Shown here piece by piece: positions 1 to 11,792 of a stretch of 63,699 nt of DNA; the stretch's first letter is position 1, and every line of letters begins with the position of its first letter. Under the pieces are notes generated by a model that did no database searches, had not been told where the DNA came from, and worked only from the letters and a program-made list of their open reading frames with translations. A program made the position numbers and the translations under genes. Source of the stretch: Russula earlei (taxonomy: Eukaryota > Basidiomycota > Agaricomycetes > Russulales > Russulaceae); assembly GCA_025769875.1 (NCBI GenBank), contig JAGFNK010000310.1, positions 1 to 63,699 on the forward strand, read 5' to 3'.

Positions 1-2700
1 GGGAATGCCCTAAGCTTAGCTTTGTCCCAATTCCTGTTGCATCCCTTTTGCTCTGTACTGTCTCTCACATCACAACTTGTGTTGTGCTGGCTTACACTCT
101 GCTTAACCTGAGTTCATCATAAGGAACCTTTGTGTTCCTCTTCCTCTCCTGCTTCTCCATCATCGTCCTCCTCTTCTGTGAAACCAGGAGATCAACTCTG
201 TCTGTGGATTAGGGTCATCCTGACTTAAGCCTGAGATGCTAAACCCTTGAACCACCGGTCTCCCCGAGCCAGCCCCACTGAACCCTCGAAACCAAGTCAC
301 AGGGACCTGGCCCCACTGAACCTTGAGCTAACGCTCTTACGGCTGCGACGCCGTAACAGCCAGGTCTAGGGTGTCATGGGCTTTTTGCCTGGTGAGGCAG
401 TGGCAGGTGAGCATGCAATGGGCATGAGCAGTAGCAGCTCCAGAGGCAGTGGAGAGGGTAGGTGTGTCAAAGGCCAATGACAGAGGGTATAGAGGCATTT
501 GCATGTGTGGCATGATGGAGGGAGAAAAGTGGCAGGCCACATGTCTATGGTTTTGTTGAACCGGAACCTGAACGGATCAAAGAAGGCGAAGACCTTCATA
601 CAAGGTTCAAGATCCGCTCATAGATGTTATGTGTTAGACAGAACTTTAGTATATGCACTTATGGCAATAGGGTTACGCATACTATGCTATCTATCACAAG
701 ATGCAGCCTTATGCTGCGTCTAGAACGTTTCCACATCACACGTCACTGAATGCGCAATATAGTGGACACCTGTAGTCACCTCTTTTGGACTTAGGAACAG
801 CCCTGGGTCATAGAGGTATAAATACCATACATGTAGACAAGTATACACATCGCTCTACGCCCCAATATCATATGAGCATTAGCACAACCTCTAAGGTGGG
901 TTGCTTGGCCTGTTAGCTGCACTCTATGCTGCGCAACAGGTTTGACTGTTGACCTTGACTTGACTCTTGCAGCAAGTGTGTGTGATGCTTGGTCAGCATT
1001 TGCCAGATTGGCCTGGTCCATGCCCAAGCTTGCAACTCACCTTACAATACCAATAACAGATGTGATTGAGATGGGGCACTGTGCAGCCTATCTTTGTAAA
1101 AAAAAAACATTTATATTTTCATCTGTAAATCTGTCCAACCAGAGCCTGGTGGAGATAGCATCCTCTGGATGCTGTCAAAACTCACTGTTGAACAATCCAG
1201 TTTAAGAGCAAGGGAGTAACTTGGAGATGAGTTGACTAAGTTCAAGGATGAAGTTGGCAAAGAGCAGTCCAAACAAGTAGCAAGTACCAGAAGGTGTCAA
1301 GAATCACAGTTGAACAATCCAGTTCAAGAGTGAGGGAGTAGCTCAGATATGAGTTGACTAAGTTCAAGAATGAAGTTGGCAAAGAGCACAGTCCAAACAA
1401 GTAGCAAGTACCAAAGGGGAACTGGTACTGGCTATGAGAGGTGTTCACAGAGAGAGAGGGCCAGAATTACTAGATTGGGTGGTCACAAAAGGAGTACCCT
1501 TAGTTAATAGAAATGCCACAATCAAATGGGACTGTCCACTACTTTATTGAGTGCTTATATACTACAAGAGAAAAAGTCATAACCTTGTTATCAAGCACAA
1601 TGAGAGGATGAGTAAGATGTCAGGGAATGCTTACCAAGCATGCTCAGTTGAAAGGGCAAAGGTTTAAGGGTGCAATGATCAGTGCACGAGAGTGGGAGCT
1701 TAGGATGACACACAGAGGTGTTCTTCAAGAATGACATGTGAGACTCTGTCTCTTTCTCTCTTGTTTGCTTTTCAGCTCATTTTCAAGCTCTTAAGTACAT
1801 TTTGTGTGTATGATATTTGTAAATACTGATCATAAGTTTTATGAGAGAGTATGGAAAACTTTCTGGGGTTAAGTAAACAAAGTTGCCTTTGTAGCCTTTA
1901 GCCATGGCACTGAGCTTGCATTGGGCAAGCTCTGTGGTGTCCTTTGAGAGTTAGGACTTTCTTGCTGCAATCTGTATCTGAGACAGTAAATTAGTTTTTG
2001 GGTTTTTGACTTTTAGTATGAGCAATCAGGGGCTAGTGGAGCAGACATGGGATTGAGACTAAGATTCCTGAAACACATTAGGCAAAGTCCCCCATGAAGC
2101 AGGGGTCTCCAAAAACTTTGTCCCAGGTCCTTCCAAACCCAGAGGCATAGTGCATCACACTACAAAGGTGCTCCACATGTCTTTGCCTTTGGTGGGGCAA
2201 AATCTACCACAGTCATGCTCCGTGAGCTGCTGAGTAAGGAGGTCCTAGATGATGAGTAAGGGCCTTTAGGGTCCATGTGTTCAGCATCTAGTGCACATGC
2301 AAAGTACATGATTCATTTGCTGTAAGTTAGTTCAGGGCCTGTTACAGTGTCACAGCCATTTGAGCATTAGCTTGGGTTCAGTGGGGCCAAGTCCCTGGAT
2401 GTGGTTCAGTGGTTCAGTGGGGCTGGCTCAAAGAGACCAGTTCAGTGGTTTAGTGTCTCAAGACTAAGTCAGACTATGACTAGTCCACAGACAGAGTTGA
2501 TCTTCTAGTTACTTTCACAGAAGAGGAGGATGATGAGAGAGAGGCAGAGGAGGAAAAGGAACATAAGGGTTCCTTGGGGTGAGCTCAGGTCAAGCAGAGT
2601 GTAGGCCAGCACAACAAGTTATGATTTGAGAGGGGATACAAGGCAGGGATTGCAACAGGAGATGAGACAAAGCTAAGCTTGGGGCACTACCCAGCTTCTA
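1..2700. repeat. AT-rich retroelement debris with inverted LTR-like fragments
   Basis: I see no convincing gene here. Positions 1 to about 330 resemble the reverse complement of about 2380-2690: both carry the CTAAGCTTAGCTTTGTC-type edge, a CTC-rich stretch and repeated TTCAGTGG/CCACTGAA motifs. Positions 1070-1560 and 2240-2340 resemble the reverse complement of 36000-36620. This looks like two or more decayed copies of one LTR family lying in opposite orientation, with about 0.5 kb of unrelated sequence inserted near 1700-2170. Short open frames in this stretch carry no recognisable domain. Confidence 0.6.
1176..1416. repeat. Tandem duplication of a ~120-bp LTR-edge segment
   Basis: Two adjacent copies begin at about 1175 and 1297. 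Each starts with TGTCAA(A/G)A, continues through GTTGAACAATCCAGTT and ends with CAAACAAGTAGCAAGTACC. The same edge sequence appears alone at 33743. This looks like a duplicated LTR terminus. Confidence 0.7.
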
Positions 2701-3098
2701 CAGGTGCTTAAATACTGTATGGTGTGAGGCTGTTCAGTACTACAAGCAGAACAATAAGTGGGGGCTAGGACCAGTAGCATAAAGAGATCAGAACAATAAA
2801 TGAAACACAAAGGTGAAACAAGATATGTGAAATATGAAACAATAGGAGGCAGTCAAGATCAAGTGATGAAACATAACCAAGGAGATGAGGGTGAAATGTA
2901 AGAATAACAACAGGGGAACAAGGGGATTAGTGGCGAACAAAAGAGGGACAGATCATAACAATACTGTTTTAAATTGGTTAACACTGTATATAAGGTTCCA
3001 CTGTCAAAGTTTCAAGGCAATCTGTTGAGAAACTGTTAAGATATAGCAAGTTTCAATTTTGCACTTGAAATGACATCCAAAAATGGCAAGTGCAAGGT

Positions 3099-3685
3099 TG
3101 TTAAGGCTCCAAAGTGCCTTAAATAAGATCAATGGTCACATCTATAAACGCGTCCTACCAATGCAGATATGCTTGAGTCAAGCAAGCAATACTCGTGGAG
3201 GGGAAGGAGTGTTAGATCCTTCTAGAGTATGACAACAAGATGAGAGGGGCTCTGCAGACGGGGTAGGAGTCAACTGTTTGGGATTGGCAAACTAAGTCGA
3301 GCTTAAGGCTCAACTGTTTCTACTGGAGGCTTTATATAGCCCTACAGGGATAAGGTTCATGCTACTGTAGTACTGGTTGGTGCTATAGAAGCAAAGGTGG
3401 CTCATAGAAGCGAGGTTGCTTCTATGTAAACGATCTCGGTGCTGGAAGCATTAAGTGCTTCCCCAATCAAGGAATCGACGTACGTGGCGGTACAGGAACA
3501 TCTGGGACAGAAACAATGCTACTCATTGCTTCTTCAGTACATCTTCTGAAAGATACGATCAACGTGCTCCGAATGTGATATCAAGGAACATAAACGATCA
3601 AGATCTGACGCACGCATAATGCAAACAGTGCAGTCCATAGTTCAGGTGTTCCGGCATCTTCTGGACCCCAAACCACTCGGTAACA
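3099..3685 (-). mobile_element. Solo LTR, family A (same as the 57380 chromovirus)
   Basis: The 587-bp segment runs TGTTAAGGCTCC...CGGTAACA, so its ends are inverted (TGTTA/TAACA). It is flanked by a perfect 5-bp target duplication AAGGT at 3094-3098 and 3686-3690. It is the reverse complement of the 5' LTR at 57380-57967, with the same hairpin (CATAGAAGC...GCTTCTATG at 3403-3426) and TATA box. No internal element sequence adjoins it, so it is a solo LTR left by LTR-LTR recombination. Confidence 0.92.
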
Positions 3686-3793
3686 AAGGTCACATAAAAA
3701 TGACAATAATATAGTGAGAGGCCACAATTGTGCATATGTTGTATTTGTGGTAATGTGTTGCAGAGCTAGTGCCAGTTTTTAACTTTTAGTGGT

Positions 3794-4442
3794 GGGTTGG
3801 ATGATCAAGAATTACTATAAATGGTGATTGTTGGCATGAGAATTGGGGTTTCAATCATACATTAACAGATGAAATTTACTTATATAAGCAAGTTGATAAT
3901 AATATAACTACTTACCCTTGTCTCCTACCAAAACAAAAAAGAAATGTTATCATGTTTCTGATTAACTGGCACACCATCCACCCCATCTGCCCATTCTGGC
4001 CTGAGTGCCTCTTTCACCACACAACATTTGAAGTTCAGGAATGCCCCTTCAAAGATCATATAATTTGGTTAGTCATCTTATTATTAACTCACTTATATAA
4101 AGTAAATTTCATCTGTTAACATATGAGTTCACCAATCTAATGAAATGCAAGGTATGCAATCTACTTACCAAATTCTATGATCTTTGAAGGGGCATTCCTG
4201 AACTTCAGATGTTGTGTGGTGAAAGGGGCACTCAGGCCAGAATGGGCAGATGGGGTGGATGATGTGCCAGTTAATCAGAAACATGATAACATTTCTTTTT
4301 TGTTTTGGTAGGAGACAAGGGTAAGTAGTTATATTATTATCAACTTGCTTATATGAGTAAATTTCATCTGTTAATGTGTGATTGAAACCCTGATTCTCAT
4401 GCCAACAATCACCATTTATAGTAATTCATGATCATCCAACCC
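3794..4442. repeat. Foldback element with ~277-bp arms
   Basis: The left arm (3794-4070) and right arm (4166-4442) are near-perfect reverse complements around a spacer of about 95 bp. Outer ends are GGGTTGGATGATCA and TGATCATCCAACCC. The spacer again holds a copy of the motif AAATTTCATCTGTTAA also present in each arm. Related end sequence (GATTG, then CCAATTCTCTTGCCAACA) occurs at 5600-5660 and 38945-39010, at the ends of MULE remnants, so this is probably a MULE-derived foldback element. It carries no coding sequence. Confidence 0.85.
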
Positions 4443-5680
4443 AATATTGGACTGCATCCAGAGGCTAGTATCTCTCTAGAATATCATATCATTATTGCAC
4501 AATCTCACATCTAGGCTTGAGAATGCGAATCAATCAGCAGAGATCATTGAGGCCATGCAGGCCACCAAATAGTTTGGCAGCTGGAATTAATGTAATTCAA
4601 GGTTCCAAGGTCTTACCTGATAAGTAGGTAATTGCATCCAATCAGAATACATGGATGAAGACAGTTGAGCATATGGGCTGAAAACAGGGCTGAAAACAAT
4701 GGGCCCATCTCCCTGACAAGTGGGGACTGACAGTGCAGAGCATCAGTGTTGCTAAGGGAAAGTGCTGCTTTGTTCACAGTGATCTGTATGCTGGGGGCAA
4801 ACAATTGGGCAAGTGCACCAAGCCTGATGCTATATCTGCCACCATGAATGCCTGCACATGTGCCCTTGGGGAACTATCATCTCAAACCCCCCTCCCTTAA
4901 ATTTCATCACCTTGTTAGGATTCAGTTTGCATCCCTGACCATTTGTTTACCTATACTTGCTTACTCATTTCTGCTTACTGTTGCTTAGTGATATCGCTGA
5001 CTGATAGGATGACTGATGCTTAGTGATTGCCTACTGGTTTGATGACAGATACTAGGAAAGAATGACTCACATGTGAGTCATTTCTGATGCTTTTGAATTG
5101 TGGTCTACATTTTTGGATACTACTGGGTCTCAGCCATGTGCTCCCCAAGTTTTGTACAAATTGGATCAGCCATTGTCAAGATATAGTATAAATATTCAGG
5201 TGTATAAAGAGTTGAGCTTTATGCTTGACTTATTCTCTCAAAGAATTCACATTCTCTCAAACCAAGTCACTACTCTAAGTGAAAGAGGCCCTTCTCATCT
5301 CTTACATTCATTCTTCCTGAGATAATATCAAAGGATTCAAAGTCTAGTGCTTGAACTATATCAAGCAACTCTTTCACTAGAGTCAGTATTAAGATCAAAC
5401 AGATCTTAACACACCTCTCTTGCACCAGGTCCCTTCAGGCTCACACCACTGCCTATTCTAGCAGCCTCATCCACTGCTGTTCCCTCTACACAAAATAGAA
5501 AATTATTTTCTGTATTATTATAATTTATTTGTTTGATGCCTAATAAATAAGTGATTGAATAAGTGACTAAGAAAATAGTTTGGTGTCATTTAATAGTGTG
5601 ATTGAAGCACCAATTCTCTTGCCAACACAATCACCTTTTATAGAAATTCTTGATCATCTAACCACACTTAAAGTATGCAA
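4443..5680 (+). mobile_element. MULE remnant, 3' part, split by a solo LTR
   Basis: 4443-4912 and 5412-5680 match the 3' end of the MULE at 38290-39010, including the stretch coding for the transposase C terminus, a CCCCCCTCCCTT stretch and the terminal CCAATTCTCTTGCCAACA sequence. The reading frame is destroyed. A family C solo LTR sits at 4913-5411. The uninterrupted copy near 38757 preserves the empty site. Confidence 0.75.
4913..5411 (+). mobile_element. Solo LTR, family C
   Basis: The 499-bp segment runs TGTTAGGATTC...GATCTTAACA and is flanked by the direct repeat CACCT (4908-4912 and 5412-5416). Family members at 37371-37883 and 53406-53951 share the GACAGATACTAGGAAAG motif, a GTATAAATA TATA box near 5187, and a CTCATCTC region. 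No coding sequence. Confidence 0.92.
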
Positions 5681-6099
5681 CTGCTAGTGCCATATCTCTA
5701 TACCTGACACTGCCAGATAATTTGGATTTTTCTTGAAATTTCTTTGAAGTACAGATAAATGTGGGTGCAAAAAGTTTAGATTTTCCTAATGCCTAGTTTT
5801 GCATCTTCCCATGGTTGCTAGGGAGCTATTGATGACCACTGGAGACAATGCATATACATTACAGTTGCTCTGGTCATGTCACATGAGAACCTGAAAGAGC
5901 AACGGGCGAAAAACGACAGTGTCACCTAAGTGGTATCTCAAAATGACCCAGAGAATCAAGAAAGCTGGCCAGAAGGGGTCGAAATACAGGTGACCATCGT
6001 ACGCAAGTGATCCACGTGTAATGGACTATCACTAGCACCCACGAGACTCGGACCAGAGAACTTGAAATGCGTTGAAAAAAAAAATCTCGTCATGAACTC

Positions 6100-6538
6100 T
6101 CAGGCCGTGGGCGTGTGCTGTATTGGCGGCGATTCTTGCTTCTGGGTGGCGGCGGATAAGCCCCGCTGTACTCGCATCAGTCCGGAAGTTATGACCAGAA
6201 ATGGCGTCCAGGGGAGTTCTTGATCTCGATAACCCGGGGGGAGCACCACCGGAGGGGGACATTTATATTGATCGGTTAGCACGGAATTTCAAAGGGAAAA
6301 ACTGGTGAAGAGTGAAGAAACCATGTAGCTGAGTAGGTAAATCTGCAGGATTGACTGGGCTGGGATATGAGAGCGAACATGCCTTACACTGGCAGTGCAG
6401 CAGTGAATTACGACGGCCCGAGCCCCCGGGATTTGCTTGTGCGATTTCACCGGCGTGCGTGATCAGCGCAAAGCCACATGACCGGTCGCCGCACCTGTAC
6501 TTACCACGTCGCGCACTTTCCCACTCCTCACTCATCAC
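6100..6538 (-). CDS. Possible small two-exon protein, unknown
   Basis: A minus-strand frame starts at 6538 (MMSEEWES). It has a cysteine pattern CGDRSC followed about 30 residues later by CQCKAC, which could bind zinc. A second frame ending at 6100 contains a proline-rich CPPPVVLPPGYRDQELPW stretch. An intron between them (about 6282-6380) is possible but I could not place it securely. I do not recognise the family. It is tentative because both parts are short. Confidence 0.3.
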
Positions 6539-6999
6539 AATACAACCTGTTATAGCTGCCCTTGAAACTTGACCTCGCGGTTTTCATCTCCGCACCAGTG
6601 CTCGCGGCTGCTCAGTTTTGTTACTGGTACTCATTAGACCTTGCATTGTAAAAATGGCTCCAGATATATCACCATTGAACGACCCGTCAAATTGACGCAA
6701 GCTCAACCCGCAAACCACGAGGGACCCAGGCACGCACTGTCAGGTGTCCAAGCCAAGATTATGGGTCGCCTTAGCTGTCTGTCTCATTACGCCGATCGGA
6801 ATAGGTCGGACCTGCGCAGTGCCCGCGTCAGCATCACTCTCTGAGGAATCTGCGTTACAGTCCTATTCACTCCAACGGGACGCCCTTCCCCGGATAGTGG
6901 ACCATCTCAAAAACGCGTTGTGACCAGCAGTTCCTTAAAATGAAACAGTAAAATGCAAAACTTCTCAGGCTGACCTGTCTTCCCTCCTCTTACCTTGCA

Positions 7000-9065
7000 A
7001 TGATGTTCCCTCCTCTCCGTTTTCTAACTGTCAACGCGATAGTGGTGTTTATTTGTGGCCCAACTATTGTCCACGCATGGTGCCGCAACCAGCCCGGCGA
7101 CCCTGGTTATCCCTCCGTCGCAGATTGGTCCACTTTCAATGACACAATTAGCGGCCGGCTGCTCAGTATCGTTCCCTCCGCAGAGGCGTGTCGTGAGTTG
7201 AGCTGCACAGAGGCGCAGTGGAAAAGTGGCATTTTCCGACAGACTATCCCTGGGTCGATGAATGCTGTTGGTATCCCGAGTTGACCCTTCTGCACACTAA
7301 TGACCATTCTGCATCCGTAGTACAATTGGGAACAGGTGACACATCTTAGCTGTGGTATCTATCCCACCCATTGAACATCATGATGACACTAGGACTATGG
7401 CCCTCCCCCACAGCTCTGTCTACGTAATGGTAGTGACTGTGCCCAGGGAAATGTCCCGCTTTTCGCGGTGAACTGCCACAGAAACTCAACATATCCAGGT
7501 ATAAGAACCCTCCTAGTCGACGGCGACAACTGCTCACCTCCTTCTAGGCTGGTATAAGATTTGCCCAGGTTCATAGTCTTCGTGTTGTTATCAAATCTTC
7601 CGGCCATGACTACCTGGGTCGTTCTACAGCAAAGAATTCACTACTCCTCTGGACAGCCTTCCTTAAGAACATTACTTTTACCGACCAATTCTCTATCGCT
7701 GGCGTTGATCACGGCCCAGCCGTTACCGTCGGCTCCGGTGTTGGCTTGAAAACTCTCTACGTTGCGGCGAAGGCACAAGACAAGATGTTTATAGGTGGCA
7801 CCGCTGCAACCGTCTCTCCAGCAGGTGGATATACCCAAGGTGCTGGACATTCCGCCTTCTCACCACTCTATGGGCTCGCTGCAGACAATGTTCTTCGTAC
7901 GTGTCGATTCTACTTCATTTTCAATGAGCTTAAAACGGCGCCCCAGAGTTCAATGTCGTCTTGGCAGACTGGCTCCCTCGTAACCGTAAACTCGGTCTCT
8001 CACCCCGATTGTACGAGCTCCGTGACTTTATGCTTTACCTACATCTCATCCTTTGCTTTCCTTAGTATTCTGGGCCATGCGTGGTGGAGGAGCTGGCAGC
8101 TGGGGTGTTATTATCGATGCAACATTCCCCACCCTCCCCATTTTTAACGTGACTCTACACACTGTGAATGTCCTGACAGCAACATTGGACCAAACAGACT
8201 GTTTGATGGCTACGCATGCCATGCACATCAACGATTGGGATGATGTCGGAGCTGGGCAGTACTTCTATCTGACGGGATCAAAATCGAATAGTACGCTTGT
8301 CCTTTCCACTCTCTTTAAGGATCTCGATGGCGAAGCCAGCAAGTCGCAAATGTCCTCTTTCCTCGCTGACGTCACTGCGCTTGGGGCGGTAGTTCAAGGG
8401 GAGTCTACGGTCACCACGTATGCCAATGATATCGTTGGATTCTCAGGACGACTTCTCCGGCTATAACGTGATTCTTAGCTCTCGTCTCGTCCCCAGCACT
8501 GTGTACACACATCCTCCAAAGAGTGTAGGCTCTGCATACCGTCAGCTGCTCTCGCAGGATGTGCAATCAGTCCTTGGACACCTTGTCGCTGGCGGTGCGT
8601 TACCATTATGTTCTGTAGTCATGCCCCAAATTGACCAGTGAAGCAGGCAGAGTGGCTGTCAACGCCAAAATTGATTCAGCGGTTAACCCCACATGGCGCA
8701 CTGCAAAGACTCCATGTATGCATTCTCTTCGAGGATTCCCGGGCCAAACTCAGACTGATCCTTCTAGGTAATTGCCACTAAACGTTGGGACAGTACGCTG
8801 TCCGCAGAGGCCGTACAGGCATTGCGACTAGATTTCACCGCAACTGTAAGACCTGTACTCGAGGAGCTTGCTGGTGGCGCATCCAGTGGTAGCTACTCGA
8901 ACTGAAGGCGACGTACTTGAGCCAGACTTCCGCGTCACACTCTTCGGTCCTAACTATCCCCGCCTTGAGACGATCAAGGCTGTGTACGACCCTAATGACC
9001 TTTTCATCGTCCCAGCTGGCGTTCGGAGTGAATACTGGGATTTAGAGGGGATATGCCGAACATGA
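7000..9065 (+). pseudogene. FAD-linked oxidase (berberine bridge/isoamyl alcohol oxidase type), frameshifted
   Basis: The gene starts with a signal peptide at 7000 (MMFPPLRFLTVNAIVVF...VHA) and is split by several short introns. Recognisable pieces are the FAD-binding PCMH core (IKSSGHDYLGRSTA near 7590-7625, with the histidine that usually links FAD), GGTAATVSPAGGYTQGAGHS near 7795-7850, FWAMRGGGAGSWGVI near 8068-8110, and the family's C-terminal BBE segment ([20 protein letters not shown] near 8944-9003), stop at 9065. Family members are secreted flavoenzymes oxidising alcohols, sugars or phenolics. Reading is broken at least three times: an extra T at 7970, a shift near 8420-8450 and an extra T at 8903. 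Without those it would be a normal-length enzyme of roughly 550-600 aa. It is either a young pseudogene or an assembly-error victim. Confidence 0.85.
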
Positions 9066-9288
9066 CGGGAAAGGTCCTACACTTATTAGTTTTATTTATT
9101 TCGCTGTATCATTTACATCCACCTGGACAGAAGTGCACATCTTCTCATGATTGTGCCAGTGTGGCTGGAGCACTGTTGCTCTATGGCTTCAGTCCTAGAG
9201 ATGAATGGAGTATGTGTAAGGGAAGGGCCTGACAAGTACAAAGGTCGGAGTCTCGCATTAGCATGGTTTTATGGCTACCCTGTTGCAA

Positions 9289-9370
9289 GGGCACATGGTG
9301 TAGTTGGTTTATCACGCTCGCTTAGCAGTACACTTGCGAGAGGTGTCCGGTTCAATTCCGGATGTGTCCA
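9289..9370 (+). tRNA. tRNA-Ala(AGC) with a 7-nt intron
   Basis: The acceptor stem GGGCACA pairs with TGTGTCC (9363-9369) and the discriminator is A. The anticodon stem CTCGC/GCGAG (9317-9321/9336-9340) encloses 14 nt. This fits a TT-AGC-A-T loop with a 7-nt intron after position 37 (about 9328-9334). The T arm TCCGG-TTCAATT-CCGGA and B box GGTTCAATTCC (9349-9359) are intact. A TTTT terminator follows at 9371. The intron is very short for a eukaryotic tRNA intron, so the gene could be intron-containing or inactive. Confidence 0.82.
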
Positions 9371-10430
9371 TTTTGGTTCTGCGGATGTGACCTCAAGCAA
9401 GGATTGACGAGAATGAGCAATGTTTTCAATTTTAAGGGTGGGTTGGTCTGTATTACGTGCGACTGTGTTCAAGCCTGAGGAAGCTGGCAGCAGGTAACGA
9501 CAGGATTGTTTGTACTGAAAGTCCTGGGATCCGTTCTTTCAGTCACAACTTCATTATGGATACATACACAGCCTGAGAACTCAACTTGAATCCATTGGTG
9601 CACTCCAGACAGCTCTCCCTCAAGGTGCTATAATAACAAAAGACATTTTTATCTTTATCCATTCCGATACTAGTATTCGCGATGATTTCAATTATTCAAA
9701 ATACATTCTATGGTGACCTGTTGCGAATTGATACGAACCCTAAGTTCGCGTTCATAAGACGCCAACTTATGCAGAGTGTTATATTTGAGCAGGTTTATCA
9801 AAGAGTCAATATATTGGTTTAATAACAAACATTACGTTCATAACTAAATAATATAGAGGACCACCGAAGAGGCAGCTGCAGGATGTGAAGGTAAAGGAGA
9901 CAGGGCGCAACGCACGTTGTCTGTCTTTTGAAAGCACAGGGGAAAGGGGAAAAAAGAAAAGAGGAAGCAATGCGCCCGCACACATGCACGGATGTTACTG
10001 TTGTCGTGTCCCTTGTGAAACTATTGCTTCCATATTGCTGTGGGAAGGGCGAGGCAGCCTGGAGGGGGGAAAAAGGCTAAGCAGACATACACGCCCGCAC
10101 AGGTCGTCTCGATCCTGGGTCACGATGGCGCACATGGATGCACGCGTCCCACGTACACCTCACACACCGCTACAGTTCCATGCAGCCACCATGTCTCTCT
10201 TCTCGTGCTCCATCCACTCCTTTTCATCGCGCGTGGCATGCTCGACCTCCTCCTTCTCCCTCCGCTCCTGCTCGCGTTGCGCCGTGCGCCTGCGTTCCCT
10301 GTTTCGGGAAACCCTCAAATCATCTGTTAATATGTTCAAGAGCGACGGCAGGTGATGCCAGAGGGTCGCAGCAGGGGGGAGACGGGACGAGAGAAAGCCA
10401 CAAGAAAAAAAAAGAAAAGAAAAAACACCC
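9371..10430. other. Intergenic region, nothing recognised
   Basis: This stretch lies between the tRNA and the degenerate repeat array. It contains GC-rich and A-rich low-complexity parts. Open frames up to 156 codons at 9885-10355 overlap one another in several frames and show no domain, so I do not call a gene. Confidence 0.5.
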
Positions 10431-11650
10431 ACAATTCAACACACGAAAATCGTGCACGCGGGGATGAGGATGAGAGAGAAAACCAAGAAAAAAATGCACG
10501 CGTTCAGGAGTACACGTGGCGAGCGGTGCCGAGGCGGGTGTGGGTTATCTGTATGGGTCGCGTTCACCTCCGAGGTATTCGAAAGTGAGGCAGGTCCAGG
10601 GGAAAGAAGCTGAATAAAAACGTAGCACGCCTCGTTGCTCAAACTTTTTTCAAACTGGCGAGAACATGGTCAGCAAGACAGGAGGTTAACGCCATTGGGG
10701 CCAGGAGTAATCAAGCCAGTAATATCCAATGCAGTCGTCTTGTATTTGACAGTTTTATAGCACTTCCAATTAAGGGCACTCTTTACCGAGCTCTTGCTAT
10801 GTGCAGATTGGCCTGGGAAAACGAATTTTAGAAAAGCACGCTGGTAAACCACAGTTAAATCGCGCGACACGTGTTGTTCGAGATTGTGAGTGGGATGAGG
10901 GAAAGCTGCGAAAACAGAAAAAAGAGGCACAATCCAACGCACGAAAATCGCGCATGCGGAAAACCCCACGTAGCGTACCATCAGGGTTCCCAGTATGGGG
11001 ATTGGCCCGTCGCTTGTGGAGGGAGGTTGAAGGGAGGTAAGAGAGGACCCTACAAAAACGAAAGAAAAAACATATTTTTCAACGTGCGAAAATAGCGGAA
11101 AAACCGCACCTTGTCTGTGACATATTCGAGAGTAGGAGCAGGTCCATGGAGGCAGGTCAGCTATGCCAGAGGTCACACTATGAAGGTAATAGGATGAGCG
11201 AAAGTCACGCACACGGCTCAACGCGCGAAAATTGCGCACACCGGAAAACCCCCGTCTATCAGGGTTTCGTGTGTGGAAATTGGCCCGTCACGCACAGAGG
11301 AAGGATGAAGGACTTGAAGATGAGAATAGGGGATGGAGAGAAAAACAAAGCAAAAAACATATTTTGTCAACACAAAAATTGTGGGAAAACCGTGCCTCAA
11401 GTGGGGGCAGGTCCAGTTGACCATGAGGCAGGTCAGGGAAAGCGAAATTGAGAGGGCGCTTTAAATAATTGGGAAGAGTGGAGAAGAAAAGACAAAGTGC
11501 AAAACGGAGGGAAGACACACTCACGCACAGGTGCACACGGGAAAACACGCGATAGATGCCATCACAGTATCGAGTGTAGGGACTGGCCGGTCGCGCGTGG
11601 AAGGAGGCTGAGGAGTGTCAGGAGGGGATTAAAGAGAAGCCCCCCCCAAA
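10430..11650. repeat. Degenerate tandem repeat array, ~285-bp unit of two half-units
   Basis: A core CAACGCRCGAAAATYGCG recurs at 10437, 10935, 11080, 11219 and 11368, roughly every 140-150 bp from 10935 on. Alternate cores are followed by ATCAGGGTT...GGCCCGTC (near 10979, 11257, weaker at 11560) or preceded by AAACATATTTT (11069, 11356). GGCAGGTCCA recurs near 10590, 11137 and 11406. These place the core in a longer unit of about 285 bp. No coding logic is evident; overlapping frames on both strands are repeat shadows. Confidence 0.75.
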
Positions 11651-11792
11651 AAAAAACAAAAAAGGAAGGGAGACAAAAACGCAAGCACGCACACACGGAG
11701 GGAACCTGGCATTGGGCCGGAATCTTGCCTCACGACTGTACCCACATTTCCAGTGAACCTTGATAGAAGTTTGAAAGAAAACGTATGTACAA

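Noticed and set aside
3403..3426. CRISPR-like or origin-like palindrome
   Set aside because: The palindrome is part of the family A LTR and recurs only with it; there are no spacer-separated direct repeats anywhere in the window.
10670..11239. 189-codon minus-strand open frame
   Set aside because: It lies in the degenerate repeat array, overlaps plus-strand frames of similar length and has no domain; the composition follows the repeat.
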